NCBI GenBank assembly: GCA_965651265.1 | Contig: CBFGRV010000015.1 | Span: forward strand, 1 to 64,000 | DNA: 64,000 nt | Source of the DNA: CBFGRV01 sp965651265 | GTDB lineage: Bacteria; Bacteroidota; Rhodothermia; Rhodothermales; VXPQ01 | Direction of reading: 5' to 3' | Shown: positions 46,401 to 54,529 of the stretch, piece after piece | Position numbering within the stretch: the first letter of the stretch is position 1 | Layout: every line of letters starts with the position of its first letter | Position numbers and translations under genes: made by a program | Notes under the pieces: model-generated | What the model was told of the DNA's origin: nothing | The model's input: the letters and a program-made list of their open reading frames with translations, nothing else | Databases searched by the model: none

Positions 46401-46639
46401 CGCGTATTCGGCCCTGACACTTCGAGGGTGTACTGGCCCTGCGCATTGGTCGACGTTCCAGTCGTCGTGCCTTCCTCGACGATGCTGGCGCCGGGGAGCG
46501 GCATTCCGTCCGTCCCCGAAGTCACCGTGCCTCTGACCTGGAACTCCTGCCCGTATGCCGGGCCAACGACCGAGATTGAAACCACGAGAACGAGCAGGGT
46601 GACGAGGGAGGACAGAATTCGTCCATGATCTGCAGACAT
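43472..46639 (-). CDS. susC: SusC/RagA-family TonB-dependent outer-membrane transporter
   Basis: 1055 residues. A signal peptide (about 1-30) ends at GPAYGQ. A carboxypeptidase-like regulatory domain (about 32-115) starts FQVRGTVTSGTDGMPLPGAS. The plug has the RagA hallmark GVVVSKPATGPSGSSRVVIRG and SVLKGPAAAALYGTRAQNGV, and the rest is the 22-strand barrel, ending in RSIGFNLNFRL with a terminal aromatic/Leu strand. The barrel imports large ligands using TonB energy. It is the upstream member of the SusCD pair; no anti-sigma gene or STN domain is present. A transcription start region with an inverted repeat lies at 46640-46815. Confidence 0.93.
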   Translation of the reverse strand: MSADHGRILSSLVTLLVLVVSISVVGPAYGQEFQVRGTVTSGTDGMPLPGASIVEEGTTTGTSTNAQGQYTLEVSGPNTRIVVSFIGFLSQTIDVNGREVIDVVLEEDVGQLEEVVVTAFGIERQQRALGYSVSKVSGESLREAREPNIANALAGKIAGVVVSKPATGPSGSSRVVIRGNNSLQGSNQPLYVVDGIPIDNSTTGQAGMWGGVDEGDGISGINPDDIENISVLKGPAAAALYGTRAQNGVILITTKTGRGYSNTLGIEYNSNLTFEDALVGYHDYQTEYGQGTQGRKPTTLDEALATGAQSWGARLDGEPVIQFDGEMRPYSLVDNKLDRFYETGLQATNSIALTGGIGGTTFRASASYLDAKGIVESAGMERYNVSLRGTSQFGEKLSSDVRISYVHEDVDNRTRLSDSPGNPNYTIAVLPTNVDPQVLAPGNRPNNELAELQFSTNVFATNPYWAARRFIATDKEHRFMGFGLLRYEFLPWLSLQGRVGQDWYNTRLTNIVPYGTAFEPAGSMNERDVTVMERNWDFLFAANRPLSSDIGLSATVGGNRMDRTFELLQVSGNTFNIPTLYTITNLANSSGNYGYSAKRINSLYGSAEFSFRDYAFLTVTARNDWSSTLPSDNNSYFYPSVSGSFVFSDAFTMPSWMTFGKLRASWAEVGGDTEPYQLSLTYAMMPFTHNGRPLGYVGQNSIPLASLKPSSSVGVEAGFEVRFLNNRVGLDFTWYDESSTNQILSTTVVESSGFGAKVINAGEMRNTGVEALLNLTPVLTGDIRWDLDFNLGLNRNEVVELTEGLDQLGLDQARSQTVSIVAEVGEPYSTIKGTTYVRDSEGNIVLDAAGLPVQGPREVLGVGTPDWTGGIMNTFRYKNVTLSALIDISWGGEIYAGTNQIAYGAGLHKNTLAGRDVCEEVGWENPCWVPPGVVNPPTNEAGEIVGPGTPNTTAVYPQSYWGAVASRIAEEFVYDASYIKLRELQLRFRVPNSWLGRSPIQLAQVSLVGRNLWLIHSKVPNVDPESTYNNTNAQGLEWAGVPQTRSIGFNLNFRL

Positions 46640-46756
46640 GCCGTAAACCTCGTGAAGGTTGATGTAGAGCCGGAAAACTGAGCGCCCGGTCAGGAAATCA
46701 CTATGTAGGATACTTGGCGACTACGCAATGCGATTGACTTAGCCGGTAGCAGTACA

Positions 46757-46790
46757 ACATCGCCAAATTAGACAGTTGGCGTTTTGATGT
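46757..46790 (-). promoter_or_regulatory. Inverted repeat upstream of susC
   Basis: CGCCAA at 46761-46766 and TTGGCG at 46776-46781 form a 6-bp stem with a 9-nt loop, extended by ACAT/ATGT arms at 46757-46760 and 46787-46790 with a 5-nt bulge on one side. It lies 118 bp before the susC start and 26 bp after the lipoprotein stop. It could be an operator or the 3' end structure of the lipoprotein mRNA. Confidence 0.35.
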
Positions 46791-46815
46791 AAAGGGCTTT
46801 CAAGAATCCCTCTGC

Positions 46816-47334
46816 CTAGAAGGTGGCTGCGAGATCCCTCAATGGCTTTCGCCTTTCGGATGACAACCTGAAGATGTTCGTCGCCGTGAGTCCGAACTCG
46901 ACCTCGACCTCGCGAGCCGAGGCGAAGTCGTTGAACTCCCGGCGTGAAAGGGGCACGCGGATGAACTCGCCGCGAGGAACGAAACTCCGCGGCGACTCCG
47001 CCATGCGCCCCGTATCCTCCCACTCTCGGGATTCGTCATCGAAGATGATCCGGAGGCGCCTGTAGTCCAGATTCAGGTCGGTGCTACTGTCGTTGAAGAA
47101 CGCGATCTCTACGACCGACGGAGCGCATCCCTCGCCGCGGCACGTGGCGAAAGCCTGCATCATCACGCGCTGTCCACCCGCCAGGCCGGATGTCATGTTG
47201 ATATTTCCGACCAGTACTTTCGGCGACTCGAACGTCGTGGTACCTCGGGCCGCATCATAGAACCGCAGCGGCTTGCGAGCCGCCGCGCAGCCCCAGAGAA
47301 GAAGCGAAATGAGAATGGCGCACGTCGTCCGCAT
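46816..47334 (-). CDS. Lipoprotein of unknown function
   Basis: 172 residues. The signal ends in a lipobox LLWGC (Cys16). The mature part is beta-rich: FESPKVLVGNINMTSG, VVEIAFFNDSSTDLNLDYRRLRI and RGEFIRVPLSRREFND, which looks like an immunoglobulin-like or DUF-type fold. Two Cys (CRGEGC) may form a disulfide. I do not recognise the family. It is 176 bp upstream of the susC-like gene on the same strand, and divergent from the GH20 gene by 194 bp. Confidence 0.68.
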   Translation of the reverse strand: MRTTCAILISLLLWGCAAARKPLRFYDAARGTTTFESPKVLVGNINMTSGLAGGQRVMMQAFATCRGEGCAPSVVEIAFFNDSSTDLNLDYRRLRIIFDDESREWEDTGRMAESPRSFVPRGEFIRVPLSRREFNDFASAREVEVEFGLTATNIFRLSSERRKPLRDLAATF

Positions 47335-47528
47335 GGTGGTGCACGTTGCAAGTATGTTTGCGTCAATATGTTGTCCTTATCCTGAACAAGCAACTCCCCT
47401 CGGTTGACGGATATTCATCTCTGGCGATTGACAGCGTCGTGTACTATCTATCCAGGATCAGGACGTCATCGTCCTCGATCGTTCTCGATAGTGTTCAGGT
47501 CCGTTCATTCATGCCGTACTAGACCTCC

Positions 47529-48650
47529 ATGAAGACCCTGCTTTCATTTTTGCTCGCCGCCATCGTGCTACCGTCGGCGGGATGGGCGCAGGTACATCCC
47601 GATTCCCTACTTCCTGTGCGCGGAATTTCGATCGCGGCGCCAGATCGCGAGCATCTCGACGAATTCATCGCATTCATGGACGATGCGCTGGCCCGGAATC
47701 GCGTCAACACGATGTTGCTGCGGATCGATTTCAAGTATGCGTACGAGTCGCATCCCGAACTTCGGGAAGAGAATCCGCTGACCCGGGAGGACGTCAAGCG
47801 GATCGTCGCCGCCGCACGCGAGGCAGGAATTCGGATCATCCCGCAGATCAACCTGCTCGGTCATCAGTCGTGGGCCTCGTCGCTCGGCAAGCTGCTCGAG
47901 GTCTATCCGCAGTTCGATGAGACGCCGCACATCGAGATGCCGGAGGAGTACGTCTGGCCCAACGCAGACGGCCTCTATTGCAAGAGCTACTGTCCGCTCC
48001 ATCCCGACGTACACGATGTGGTATTCGCGCTCGTCGACGAGATCGTCGAGGTATTCGAGACGGACGCCTTCCATGCGGGGATGGATGAGGTCTTCTACAT
48101 CGCGGACGACAAGTGCCCCCGCTGTGCCGGGCGCGATCCGGCCGAGCTGTTCGCCGGCGAGGTGCGCCGTATCCGCGATCACCTGGCCGGGAAAGGCGTC
48201 GAGCTTTGGATCTGGGGCGACCGCCTGCTCGACGGCCGCACGACGGGTCTGGGGATGTGGGAGGCCAGCATGAACAACACTCATCGAGCCATCGATCTCA
48301 TCCCCAAGGACGTCGTGATCAGCGACTGGCATTACGAATCCGCCGTGCCTACGGCCGCCTACTTCGCTGCCAAGGGCTTCCGAGTCGTGACCTGCCCGTG
48401 GCGCTTTCCGGATGTTGCCCGGCGGCAGCTCGACATGACCCTGCTCATGCGCGCCGGCGCTACGCCGGAGATGAGGGATCGATTCGCCGGCGTGATGCAC
48501 ACCGTGTGGAGCGACGCGAAGACGTTCATCGACCAGTATTACGGGCGCGTGCCGACGGAAAATCCCCGCGGGGGCGACGTTGCGGCGACCTTCAAGGCGC
48601 TCTTCGAAAGCATCGACGCTGCGATCCAGCGGGAGTCTGCAGGGGGATGA
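47529..48650 (+). CDS. Exported GH20-type beta-N-acetylhexosaminidase-like protein
   Basis: 373 residues with a signal peptide ending in GWAQ (about residue 21). It is a TIM barrel of the GH20 type: RGISIAAPDREHLDEF, NTMLLRIDFKYAYE, GIRIIPQINLLGHQSW, and the catalytic-type HAGMDEVFY with D186-E187, then LWIWGDRLLDG. GH20 enzymes use substrate-assisted catalysis by the acetamido group with an adjacent Asp-Glu pair, so the substrate is expected to be a terminal GlcNAc or GalNAc. Only the catalytic domain is present. It overlaps the next gene by ATGA and begins a three-gene operon. Peptidoglycan or chitin-type substrates are both possible. Confidence 0.83.
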   Translation: MKTLLSFLLAAIVLPSAGWAQVHPDSLLPVRGISIAAPDREHLDEFIAFMDDALARNRVNTMLLRIDFKYAYESHPELREENPLTREDVKRIVAAAREAGIRIIPQINLLGHQSWASSLGKLLEVYPQFDETPHIEMPEEYVWPNADGLYCKSYCPLHPDVHDVVFALVDEIVEVFETDAFHAGMDEVFYIADDKCPRCAGRDPAELFAGEVRRIRDHLAGKGVELWIWGDRLLDGRTTGLGMWEASMNNTHRAIDLIPKDVVISDWHYESAVPTAAYFAAKGFRVVTCPWRFPDVARRQLDMTLLMRAGATPEMRDRFAGVMHTVWSDAKTFIDQYYGRVPTENPRGGDVAATFKALFESIDAAIQRESAGG

Positions 48651-49594
48651 ATCCAGGTTGGACGCGTCGATCGTTCCTGATGGCCGTCACTTCAGCGCTG
48701 CCGGTGGCGGGAGCCACCGTTATGGGGGCACCTTACACGCGCAGGGTTGCCGAAAGGGGCTCTGCATCTATGTTGAACCACCGGGTAGAGACCATCCAGG
48801 ATGTCATCGATCTGATTCTTGAGGCCGTGGGCGTGGAGCCCATCGAAAGGACGGTCGATACCATCAAATCAGGCGATCCGGCGCAGCCCGTGACCGGGGT
48901 CGCTACGACCTTCCTCGCCACGACCGATGTCATCGAGCGCGCGGCGTCGGCCGGCGCCAATCTCATCATCACGCACGAGCCCACGTTCTACAACCACTTC
49001 GACCAGGTCGATTGGCTGGAGGACGATGCCGTTTACCTCAACAAGCGCCGCCTGCTCGAGGAGCACGGGATCGTCGTCTGGCGCTTCCACGACTACATGC
49101 ACGCGTACCGCCCTGATGGCATCATGTCGGGGCTCCTCGGTGATCTGGAGTGGTCCGAGAACGCATCGTCCGGGGCCGAGAGTATAGCCTCCGCGGAGAT
49201 CGTACAGATCGAACCCACAGCGCTCCGTGATCTCGTGGGACTGCTCAAGCAGCGTCTCCACATCGAACACCCGCTGCGGGTATTGGGCGATCCCACGATG
49301 ACCTGCCGGCGCGTCGGAATCCTGCCGGGCGCCTGGGGTGGACGCCCCCACATCGAGTTTTTGGGATCATCGGATGATGTGGACGTGCTGCTCGTCGGAG
49401 AGATCAACGAGTGGGAGACGTCGGTGTACGTTCAGGATGCGGCGTCCGCGGGGCGACAGCTCGCCCTCGTGATGCTGGGGCACCTGAATAGCGAGGAGCC
49501 GGGAATGGCCTGGCTTGCCGAGTGGCTGCGTCCGCGCCTGGAAGGCATTCCGGTGGAGCACCTGCCTGGTCGTGATCCGTTCCTGCTGATATGA
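48647..49594 (+). CDS. Tat-exported Nif3-family dinuclear metal protein
   Basis: 315 residues. The ATG at 48647 overlaps the upstream stop (ATGA); a longer reading frame starting inside the GH20 gene was rejected. The N-terminus has a twin-arginine signal (TRRSFLMAVTSALPV). The body is Nif3-like: GVATTFLATTDVIERA, ANLIITHEPTFYNHFD carrying the THEP metal motif, GIVVWRFHDYMH, and near the end MLGHLNSEEPGMAWLAEWL with the His/Glu metal ligands. Nif3/YbgI proteins form ring hexamers with two metals per site. Reported roles are unsettled. Most are cytoplasmic, so the Tat signal is unusual. Placement between two glycan/peptide hydrolases suggests an extracytoplasmic hydrolytic step. Confidence 0.83.
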   Translation: MNPGWTRRSFLMAVTSALPVAGATVMGAPYTRRVAERGSASMLNHRVETIQDVIDLILEAVGVEPIERTVDTIKSGDPAQPVTGVATTFLATTDVIERAASAGANLIITHEPTFYNHFDQVDWLEDDAVYLNKRRLLEEHGIVVWRFHDYMHAYRPDGIMSGLLGDLEWSENASSGAESIASAEIVQIEPTALRDLVGLLKQRLHIEHPLRVLGDPTMTCRRVGILPGAWGGRPHIEFLGSSDDVDVLLVGEINEWETSVYVQDAASAGRQLALVMLGHLNSEEPGMAWLAEWLRPRLEGIPVEHLPGRDPFLLI

Positions 49595-52086
49595 GGCTTC
49601 CGGACCAGCCCGGCCCCTCCACGACAGGTTGGCGAGCGATTCGATGCGGCTTCCGGTCCGCAGGATGGTGCATCCCGGCCGCGATCGTGTCTTTTGCCAT
49701 CGCGCTTTCCGCATGTGCGGGGGCCTCTGGGTCCCTGGATGATGGTGACCGGACACCAGCCGCCGGTGAGCCCTCGCGAGTAGCGGGAGACCAGACACCC
49801 GTCTCGGCGCCGGATGAACGACCCGAGTTCGCGCGGGAGTTTCGCGGCGTCTGGGTGGCGACGGTGGCCAACATCGACTGGCCTTCTGAGCCGGGGCTGC
49901 CCGTCGAAAAGCAGAAGGAGGAGCTGATCGCCATCCTGGATCGCGCGGCGGAGATGAACCTGAACGCCATCGTGCTGCAGGTCCGGCCGGCGGCGGATGC
50001 CCTTTACGATTCGCCCTACGAACCGTGGTCGGAATATCTGACGGGCGAAATGGGCCGTGCGCCCGAGCCCTACTACGATCCGCTCGCTTTTGCGGTCGAG
50101 GAGGCCCACGCTCGCGGCCTCGAGCTGCACGCCTGGTTCAATCCGTATCGTGCCTATCACGCCTCCGCGACCTCACCCATCTCTCCGGACCACATCAGCC
50201 GCACCCGGCCGGACATCGTACGGCAGTATGGGGACTACCTCTGGCTCGACCCCGGAGAGCCCGATGCGGCTCAGCATACGCTCAATGTGATCATGGATGT
50301 CGTCGAGCGGTACGACATCGACGGCGTGCATTTCGACGATTACTTCTACCCTTACCGAGCCTACGCGGAGCCGGGAAAAGCGGACTTCCCGGATTCGTCG
50401 AGCTGGGCACGAGCCCGGGAAGCCGGCGTGGTCATGGACCGCGACGACTGGCGGCGCAACAACGTCGACCGGCTGATCGAGCGCGTGTACGAGGGCATCA
50501 AAGCGCGCAAGCCGCACGTGAAGTTCGGCATCAGCCCGTTCGGATTGTACCGTCCGGGCCACCCCGAGGGCACCTACGGCTTCGACGCTTACGATGAGCT
50601 GTACGCCGACGCGCGGAAGTGGCTGCGGGAAGGATGGGTGGACTACTTTACGCCGCAGCTCTACTATCGGATGGCGCAGCACAATGTGCCCTATTCCGTG
50701 GTGCTCCGGTGGTGGATCGATCAAAATGTGCACGAGCGCCATATCTGGCCGGGCTTGTACAGCGGGCGGGCTGCGGGTGCGCTCCGCCGCTGGCCGGTCG
50801 AGGAGATCATTGGCCAGATCTATGCGACGAGGGCGCAGCCCGGCGCCTCCGGCCACGTGCATTTCAGCATGCGGGCCTTCATGCGCGAACCCGACAGCCT
50901 CGCGCGGGAGCTGATGCTGCATCCGTACAAAGAGCCGGCACTCGTACCCGCCATGCCGTGGCTCGACCATACGCCGCCGGGACGGGTGGGCGCCCGCCTG
51001 GAGTTCGACGCGGACGGCGTCTTCCTGGTCGTCACCCCTCCCAACGAAGACGATCTCCGCCTGTGGGCCATTCGCGTCCAGGTGGCAGACTCGTGGCAAA
51101 TGCTGACGGCGCCGGCATCTCGGACGCGAATTCGGCTGGATGGGGTGCCGCGGACCGTCGTTATCTCGGCGGTAGACCGCGTCGGCAACGAAGGTGCGGC
51201 GGCGACGGTGCAGGGTCCGGATCCGATCGCGCTGCGACCTGAGATCATTCCCCACTCCGCGTGGGAAGCCCACCCTCCCCTCGGACATCTCGCCGACGCT
51301 GCCCGGCGCAACATCGCGCCCGGAGACACAGCGATGTTTCGCGATCTGACGGTTCAGATTGCGAGCATGTCGGCGGATTCGGCGCTGGTCATCCTGTCGC
51401 AAGGCCGTGGCGCCGATGCAGCGAAGCACGACACGATCGTTGCGGAGCAGACGGCCCTCACGTGGCGTGGTTACCGCATCGGCTTCCTCGCGTTCAACGC
51501 CGAGCCGGGCCGGTTGGGCGCGGGCCTCGCCGAGCTGGAGATCGCTGTTGCGGCGACGCTCCCATTAGAGCTGGCCGCCTCGCCCACGACCGGCGGCGCG
51601 GAGAGCCGCCTGCGCGTGCCGCACGACATCCGCCGCCTGACGCTCCATCACAGCGGCAGCCCGGAGCCGCTTCTGCCCGAGGATGACCCCACGGAGAAGC
51701 TGCGCGGGCTGCAGATCTGGGGCGCCGCCGAACGAAACTGGTGGGATGTGCCCTATCACTTCCTCATAGACCTCGAAGGGCGCATCTACGAGGGCCGAGA
51801 CTATCGCTACATAGGTGAGACGAATACGGCCTACGATCCGCGCGGCCACCTGCTGATCAGCGTGATCGGCAATTACAACCGACAGGATGCCACCGACGCA
51901 CAGGTCGATGCCATCACACAGCTGATGGCCTGGGCCGCCGCAGAATTCGGCGTCTCGCCGGGCGAGATATACGGGCACTCGGACTTCGCCGAGACGTCAT
52001 GCCCCGGCCGCGCTTTCCAGGCCCTGCTCGATGACGGCACCTTCGCACGCGGCGTCGCTGACCGACTGGCCGAGGTGACCAGATAG
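49591..52086 (+). CDS. Lipoprotein fusing DigH-like GHL10 glycosidase to Amidase_2
   Basis: 831 residues, starting by ATGA overlap with the Nif3 gene. A signal ends in lipobox-like ALSAC near residue 44. Residues ~80-430 match the GHL10/DUF187 fold: FRGVWVATVANIDWPS, NAIVLQVRPAADALYDS, LELHAWFNPYRAYH, DGVHFDDYFYPY and WVDYFTPQLYYRM. E. coli DigH of this type cuts denuded peptidoglycan glycans. A beta-rich linker (~430-660) leads to an Amidase_2 domain (~675-825), with H686/H687 in TLHHSG, H796 in GHSDFAE and C804 in SCPG as zinc ligands; this cleaves the amide between MurNAc and stem peptide. One lipoprotein could thus strip peptides and then cut the bare glycan. Confidence 0.88.
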   Translation: MRLPDQPGPSTTGWRAIRCGFRSAGWCIPAAIVSFAIALSACAGASGSLDDGDRTPAAGEPSRVAGDQTPVSAPDERPEFAREFRGVWVATVANIDWPSEPGLPVEKQKEELIAILDRAAEMNLNAIVLQVRPAADALYDSPYEPWSEYLTGEMGRAPEPYYDPLAFAVEEAHARGLELHAWFNPYRAYHASATSPISPDHISRTRPDIVRQYGDYLWLDPGEPDAAQHTLNVIMDVVERYDIDGVHFDDYFYPYRAYAEPGKADFPDSSSWARAREAGVVMDRDDWRRNNVDRLIERVYEGIKARKPHVKFGISPFGLYRPGHPEGTYGFDAYDELYADARKWLREGWVDYFTPQLYYRMAQHNVPYSVVLRWWIDQNVHERHIWPGLYSGRAAGALRRWPVEEIIGQIYATRAQPGASGHVHFSMRAFMREPDSLARELMLHPYKEPALVPAMPWLDHTPPGRVGARLEFDADGVFLVVTPPNEDDLRLWAIRVQVADSWQMLTAPASRTRIRLDGVPRTVVISAVDRVGNEGAAATVQGPDPIALRPEIIPHSAWEAHPPLGHLADAARRNIAPGDTAMFRDLTVQIASMSADSALVILSQGRGADAAKHDTIVAEQTALTWRGYRIGFLAFNAEPGRLGAGLAELEIAVAATLPLELAASPTTGGAESRLRVPHDIRRLTLHHSGSPEPLLPEDDPTEKLRGLQIWGAAERNWWDVPYHFLIDLEGRIYEGRDYRYIGETNTAYDPRGHLLISVIGNYNRQDATDAQVDAITQLMAWAAAEFGVSPGEIYGHSDFAETSCPGRAFQALLDDGTFARGVADRLAEVTR

Positions 52087-52095
52087 ACCTGTCGT

Positions 52096-52908
52096 CTAAA
52101 GATTGGCGAGGATCTGGGTGAGGCGCTCCCACGCCTCATCGCGAGCGGTCCGCGCTTCCTGGGTGCCTTCCGGATCGTCGCCCTGTCGCATGAAGGCGTG
52201 CCCCGCACCCGCGTATACGACCACCTCGTACACCTTCCCGTGCTCGGCCATGCGTTCCTGCGTCTCCGGAATGGTGGCATTGATCCGCTCGTCGTTTTCG
52301 CCATAGAATCCATAGACCGGCGCTTCGATGTCCGAATATCCGACCTCCGGCGGCGAGCCGTAGAAGACGAGCGCTGCCGCGATGTCGGGCGATTCAGTAG
52401 CGAACCGAAACGTCTGCGCACCGCCCCAGCAGAAGCCCATCACGGCGACGCGGCCGTTCGACGCGGGCACCGAGGCGATGAAATCCTGCACCGCGGCCAG
52501 ATCGGCCATCACCCGCTCAGGCTCGAGCTGGTAGATGGCATCGCGCGCGGCGTCGGAGCTCGCGAAATCCGACGTGCGGGCATGATCCGCATCGAACCCG
52601 GACAGGAGGTCAGGAGCGATCGCGACATATCCTGCAGCAGCGATCTGATCCGCAAACTGGCGCACCCAGTCCGTGAGGCCGCGATTTTCGTGGATGACGA
52701 TCACGGCGGCCGCCGTCTCCGAAGTTTCCGGATAAGCTACGAACGCGTGCACGGTCCGGTCGCCGTCCGCCGAGACCTGTACCCATTCGTGATGGCGCGG
52801 CGAGGCATCGAGTTGGTCGATGGCCCATTGCTGCGCCTTCGCCGTCGCGGCGCAAAGCACGGCGCCAAGGATCAGCGTGATGATCGGTGCCCAGTGGCGT
52901 TGCTTCAT
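52096..52908 (-). CDS. Exported dienelactone hydrolase-family protein
   Basis: 270 residues with a signal peptide ending in AKAQ (about residue 26). The alpha/beta-hydrolase fold has the DLH triad: nucleophile Cys in GFCWGGAQ, Asp in GENDERIN and His in GAGHAFM, plus the HENRGLTDWV oxyanion-type region. Dienelactone hydrolases open muconolactones, but many family members act on other esters or lactones; the substrate is unknown. Its stop is 9 bp from the stop of the amidase fusion gene (convergent), and it is divergent from the amidohydrolase gene across 163 bp. Confidence 0.88.
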   Translation of the reverse strand: MKQRHWAPIITLILGAVLCAATAKAQQWAIDQLDASPRHHEWVQVSADGDRTVHAFVAYPETSETAAAVIVIHENRGLTDWVRQFADQIAAAGYVAIAPDLLSGFDADHARTSDFASSDAARDAIYQLEPERVMADLAAVQDFIASVPASNGRVAVMGFCWGGAQTFRFATESPDIAAALVFYGSPPEVGYSDIEAPVYGFYGENDERINATIPETQERMAEHGKVYEVVVYAGAGHAFMRQGDDPEGTQEARTARDEAWERLTQILANL

Positions 52909-53071
52909 GGCTCGTACCGTCTATCTTGGGGTAGCTTCGTATCAACCCGCGTTGGTTCATCGCGTTTCGACGCTCGACGATCCTCCCCTCGAATCGCCAG
53001 GCACATACCTCGAGGTTGCGCCGTTAAACGGCCGCCCAACGACGCGTCCGAAGGTCACCAACCGAATCAGC

Positions 53072-54262
53072 ATGCTTCTATCAGCGCTACAGCCGCCCGC
53101 ATCGTCCATTTCGTCTATCCTTCCCTTTTCCATCCGCTCGCAATTGCACGTCGGCAGTTCTAGCCGGGCTCCACATTTGGCCTTCGCGCTGGCCCTCGCG
53201 GCCCTGATCACGGCGCCGACAGTACGCGCGCAGGAGATGCAGTGGGAGGACTACGAGCCGCGCTCGACACTCGTAGTAAAGGAGCATACCGTCACCCGCG
53301 CGAAATACCCCTTCGTCGATGCGCACGCTCACCAGTGGGAGATCGGCGACAGGCCGGAGAGTGCAATCAAAGACCTGGTCGCGGAGATGGATGCGCTGAA
53401 CATGGCCGTCATGGTCAACCTGAGCGGCGGCAGCGGGGAGACGCTCCGGAAGAACGTCGAGACCACCGAGCGCTACGCGCCGGGCCGGTTCGTGCATTTC
53501 GCCAACATCGACTTTTCTACGATCGACGACCCCGACTTTGGAACGAAAGCAGCCGAGCGCCTCCGAGAGGATGTGGCTAACGGCGCCCGGGGCCTCAAGA
53601 TCTTCAAGAACCTCGGGATGGAGGTCTTCTACGAGGACGGCACCCGCGTACCGACGGACGATCCACGCCTCGACCCGATCTGGGAGACGGCGGGCGAGCT
53701 TGGGATTCCCGTGCTCATCCACACGGGCGATCCCGCACCCTTCTGGGAGCCGCAAGACCGCTTCAACGAGCGCTGGTTCGAGCTAAAGGAGCGCCCGCGC
53801 CGAAAGCGCTCGCCCGAGCCGTCGTGGGAGACCATCATGGGCGAGCACTGGAACCTCATCCGCAAGCACCCGAACACGACATTCATCTCGGCGCACCTGA
53901 GTTGGCTCGGCAACGATCTTGGCCGCCTGGGCAAGCTGCTCGATGAATTGCCCAACATGTACACCGAGTTGGGGGCCGTGCTTGCGGAGCTGGGACGGCA
54001 GCCCCGCACCGCCCGCCAATTCCTGATCGACTATCAGGATCGCGTGTTGATGGGCAAGGATGCCTGGGGACCGGAGGAGTACCACGTCTATTTCCGCACG
54101 TTGGAAACCACGGATGAGTACTTCCCCTACTACCGAAAACGGCACGCATTCTGGAGGATGTACGGGCTTGACCTTCCCGATGAGGTCCTCCGAAAGGTCT
54201 ACTTCGAAAACGCACGCGCCATCATTCCGGGAATCGAGGGACGGTTCTTTCCGGAGGAATAG
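53072..54262 (+). CDS. Exported TIM-barrel amidohydrolase
   Basis: 396 residues from the ATG at 53072, with a hydrophobic segment around residues 35-55 ending in VRAQ; a longer in-frame start reads into the divergent gene and was rejected. Metal-hydrolase motifs: FVDAHAHQWE (HxH), VMVNLSGGSG, IPVLIHTGDPAPFW, TFISAHLSWLGNDL, and LMGKDAWGPEEYHVYF near the end. The second amidohydrolase in the window (the first, cytoplasmic, is at 7647-9371). The substrate is not known. It is monocistronic, with a divergent dienelactone hydrolase gene upstream. Confidence 0.83.
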   Translation: MLLSALQPPASSISSILPFSIRSQLHVGSSSRAPHLAFALALAALITAPTVRAQEMQWEDYEPRSTLVVKEHTVTRAKYPFVDAHAHQWEIGDRPESAIKDLVAEMDALNMAVMVNLSGGSGETLRKNVETTERYAPGRFVHFANIDFSTIDDPDFGTKAAERLREDVANGARGLKIFKNLGMEVFYEDGTRVPTDDPRLDPIWETAGELGIPVLIHTGDPAPFWEPQDRFNERWFELKERPRRKRSPEPSWETIMGEHWNLIRKHPNTTFISAHLSWLGNDLGRLGKLLDELPNMYTELGAVLAELGRQPRTARQFLIDYQDRVLMGKDAWGPEEYHVYFRTLETTDEYFPYYRKRHAFWRMYGLDLPDEVLRKVYFENARAIIPGIEGRFFPEE

Positions 54263-54529
54263 AGTCTGGGGTCATCTTCTCTCTGGTAGGCCCTTTCTCC
54301 GTACCGTCGGCGGCCTTTTCCGCTCGTGAGAGTCGGCTTCGGTGCCTCCGGTTGAGCACAGTGTGCTGCCCAATTCTTTTTCGGGATGGAAGAATTCGGA
54401 TTGCGGAGTTCGCGGCCGGTCGTACATTTCGCCAGCTAAAGGCACCCCGCCCCCATCACACTTCTTTCAACGGGTGCCGCATTCCATTTAAGCGCGCCGC
54501 GCCAACGGCGTACAGACATTCGCACATCC

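Noticed and set aside
47404..47432. Two TTGAC boxes 24 bp apart before the GH20 gene
   Set aside because: Neither has an acceptable -10 element at normal spacing, so no promoter could be assigned with confidence.
48113..48646. N-terminal extension of the Nif3 gene reading back into the GH20 gene
   Set aside because: The extension is Arg-rich shadow sequence, and the ATG at 48647 gives a Tat signal and an ATGA overlap.
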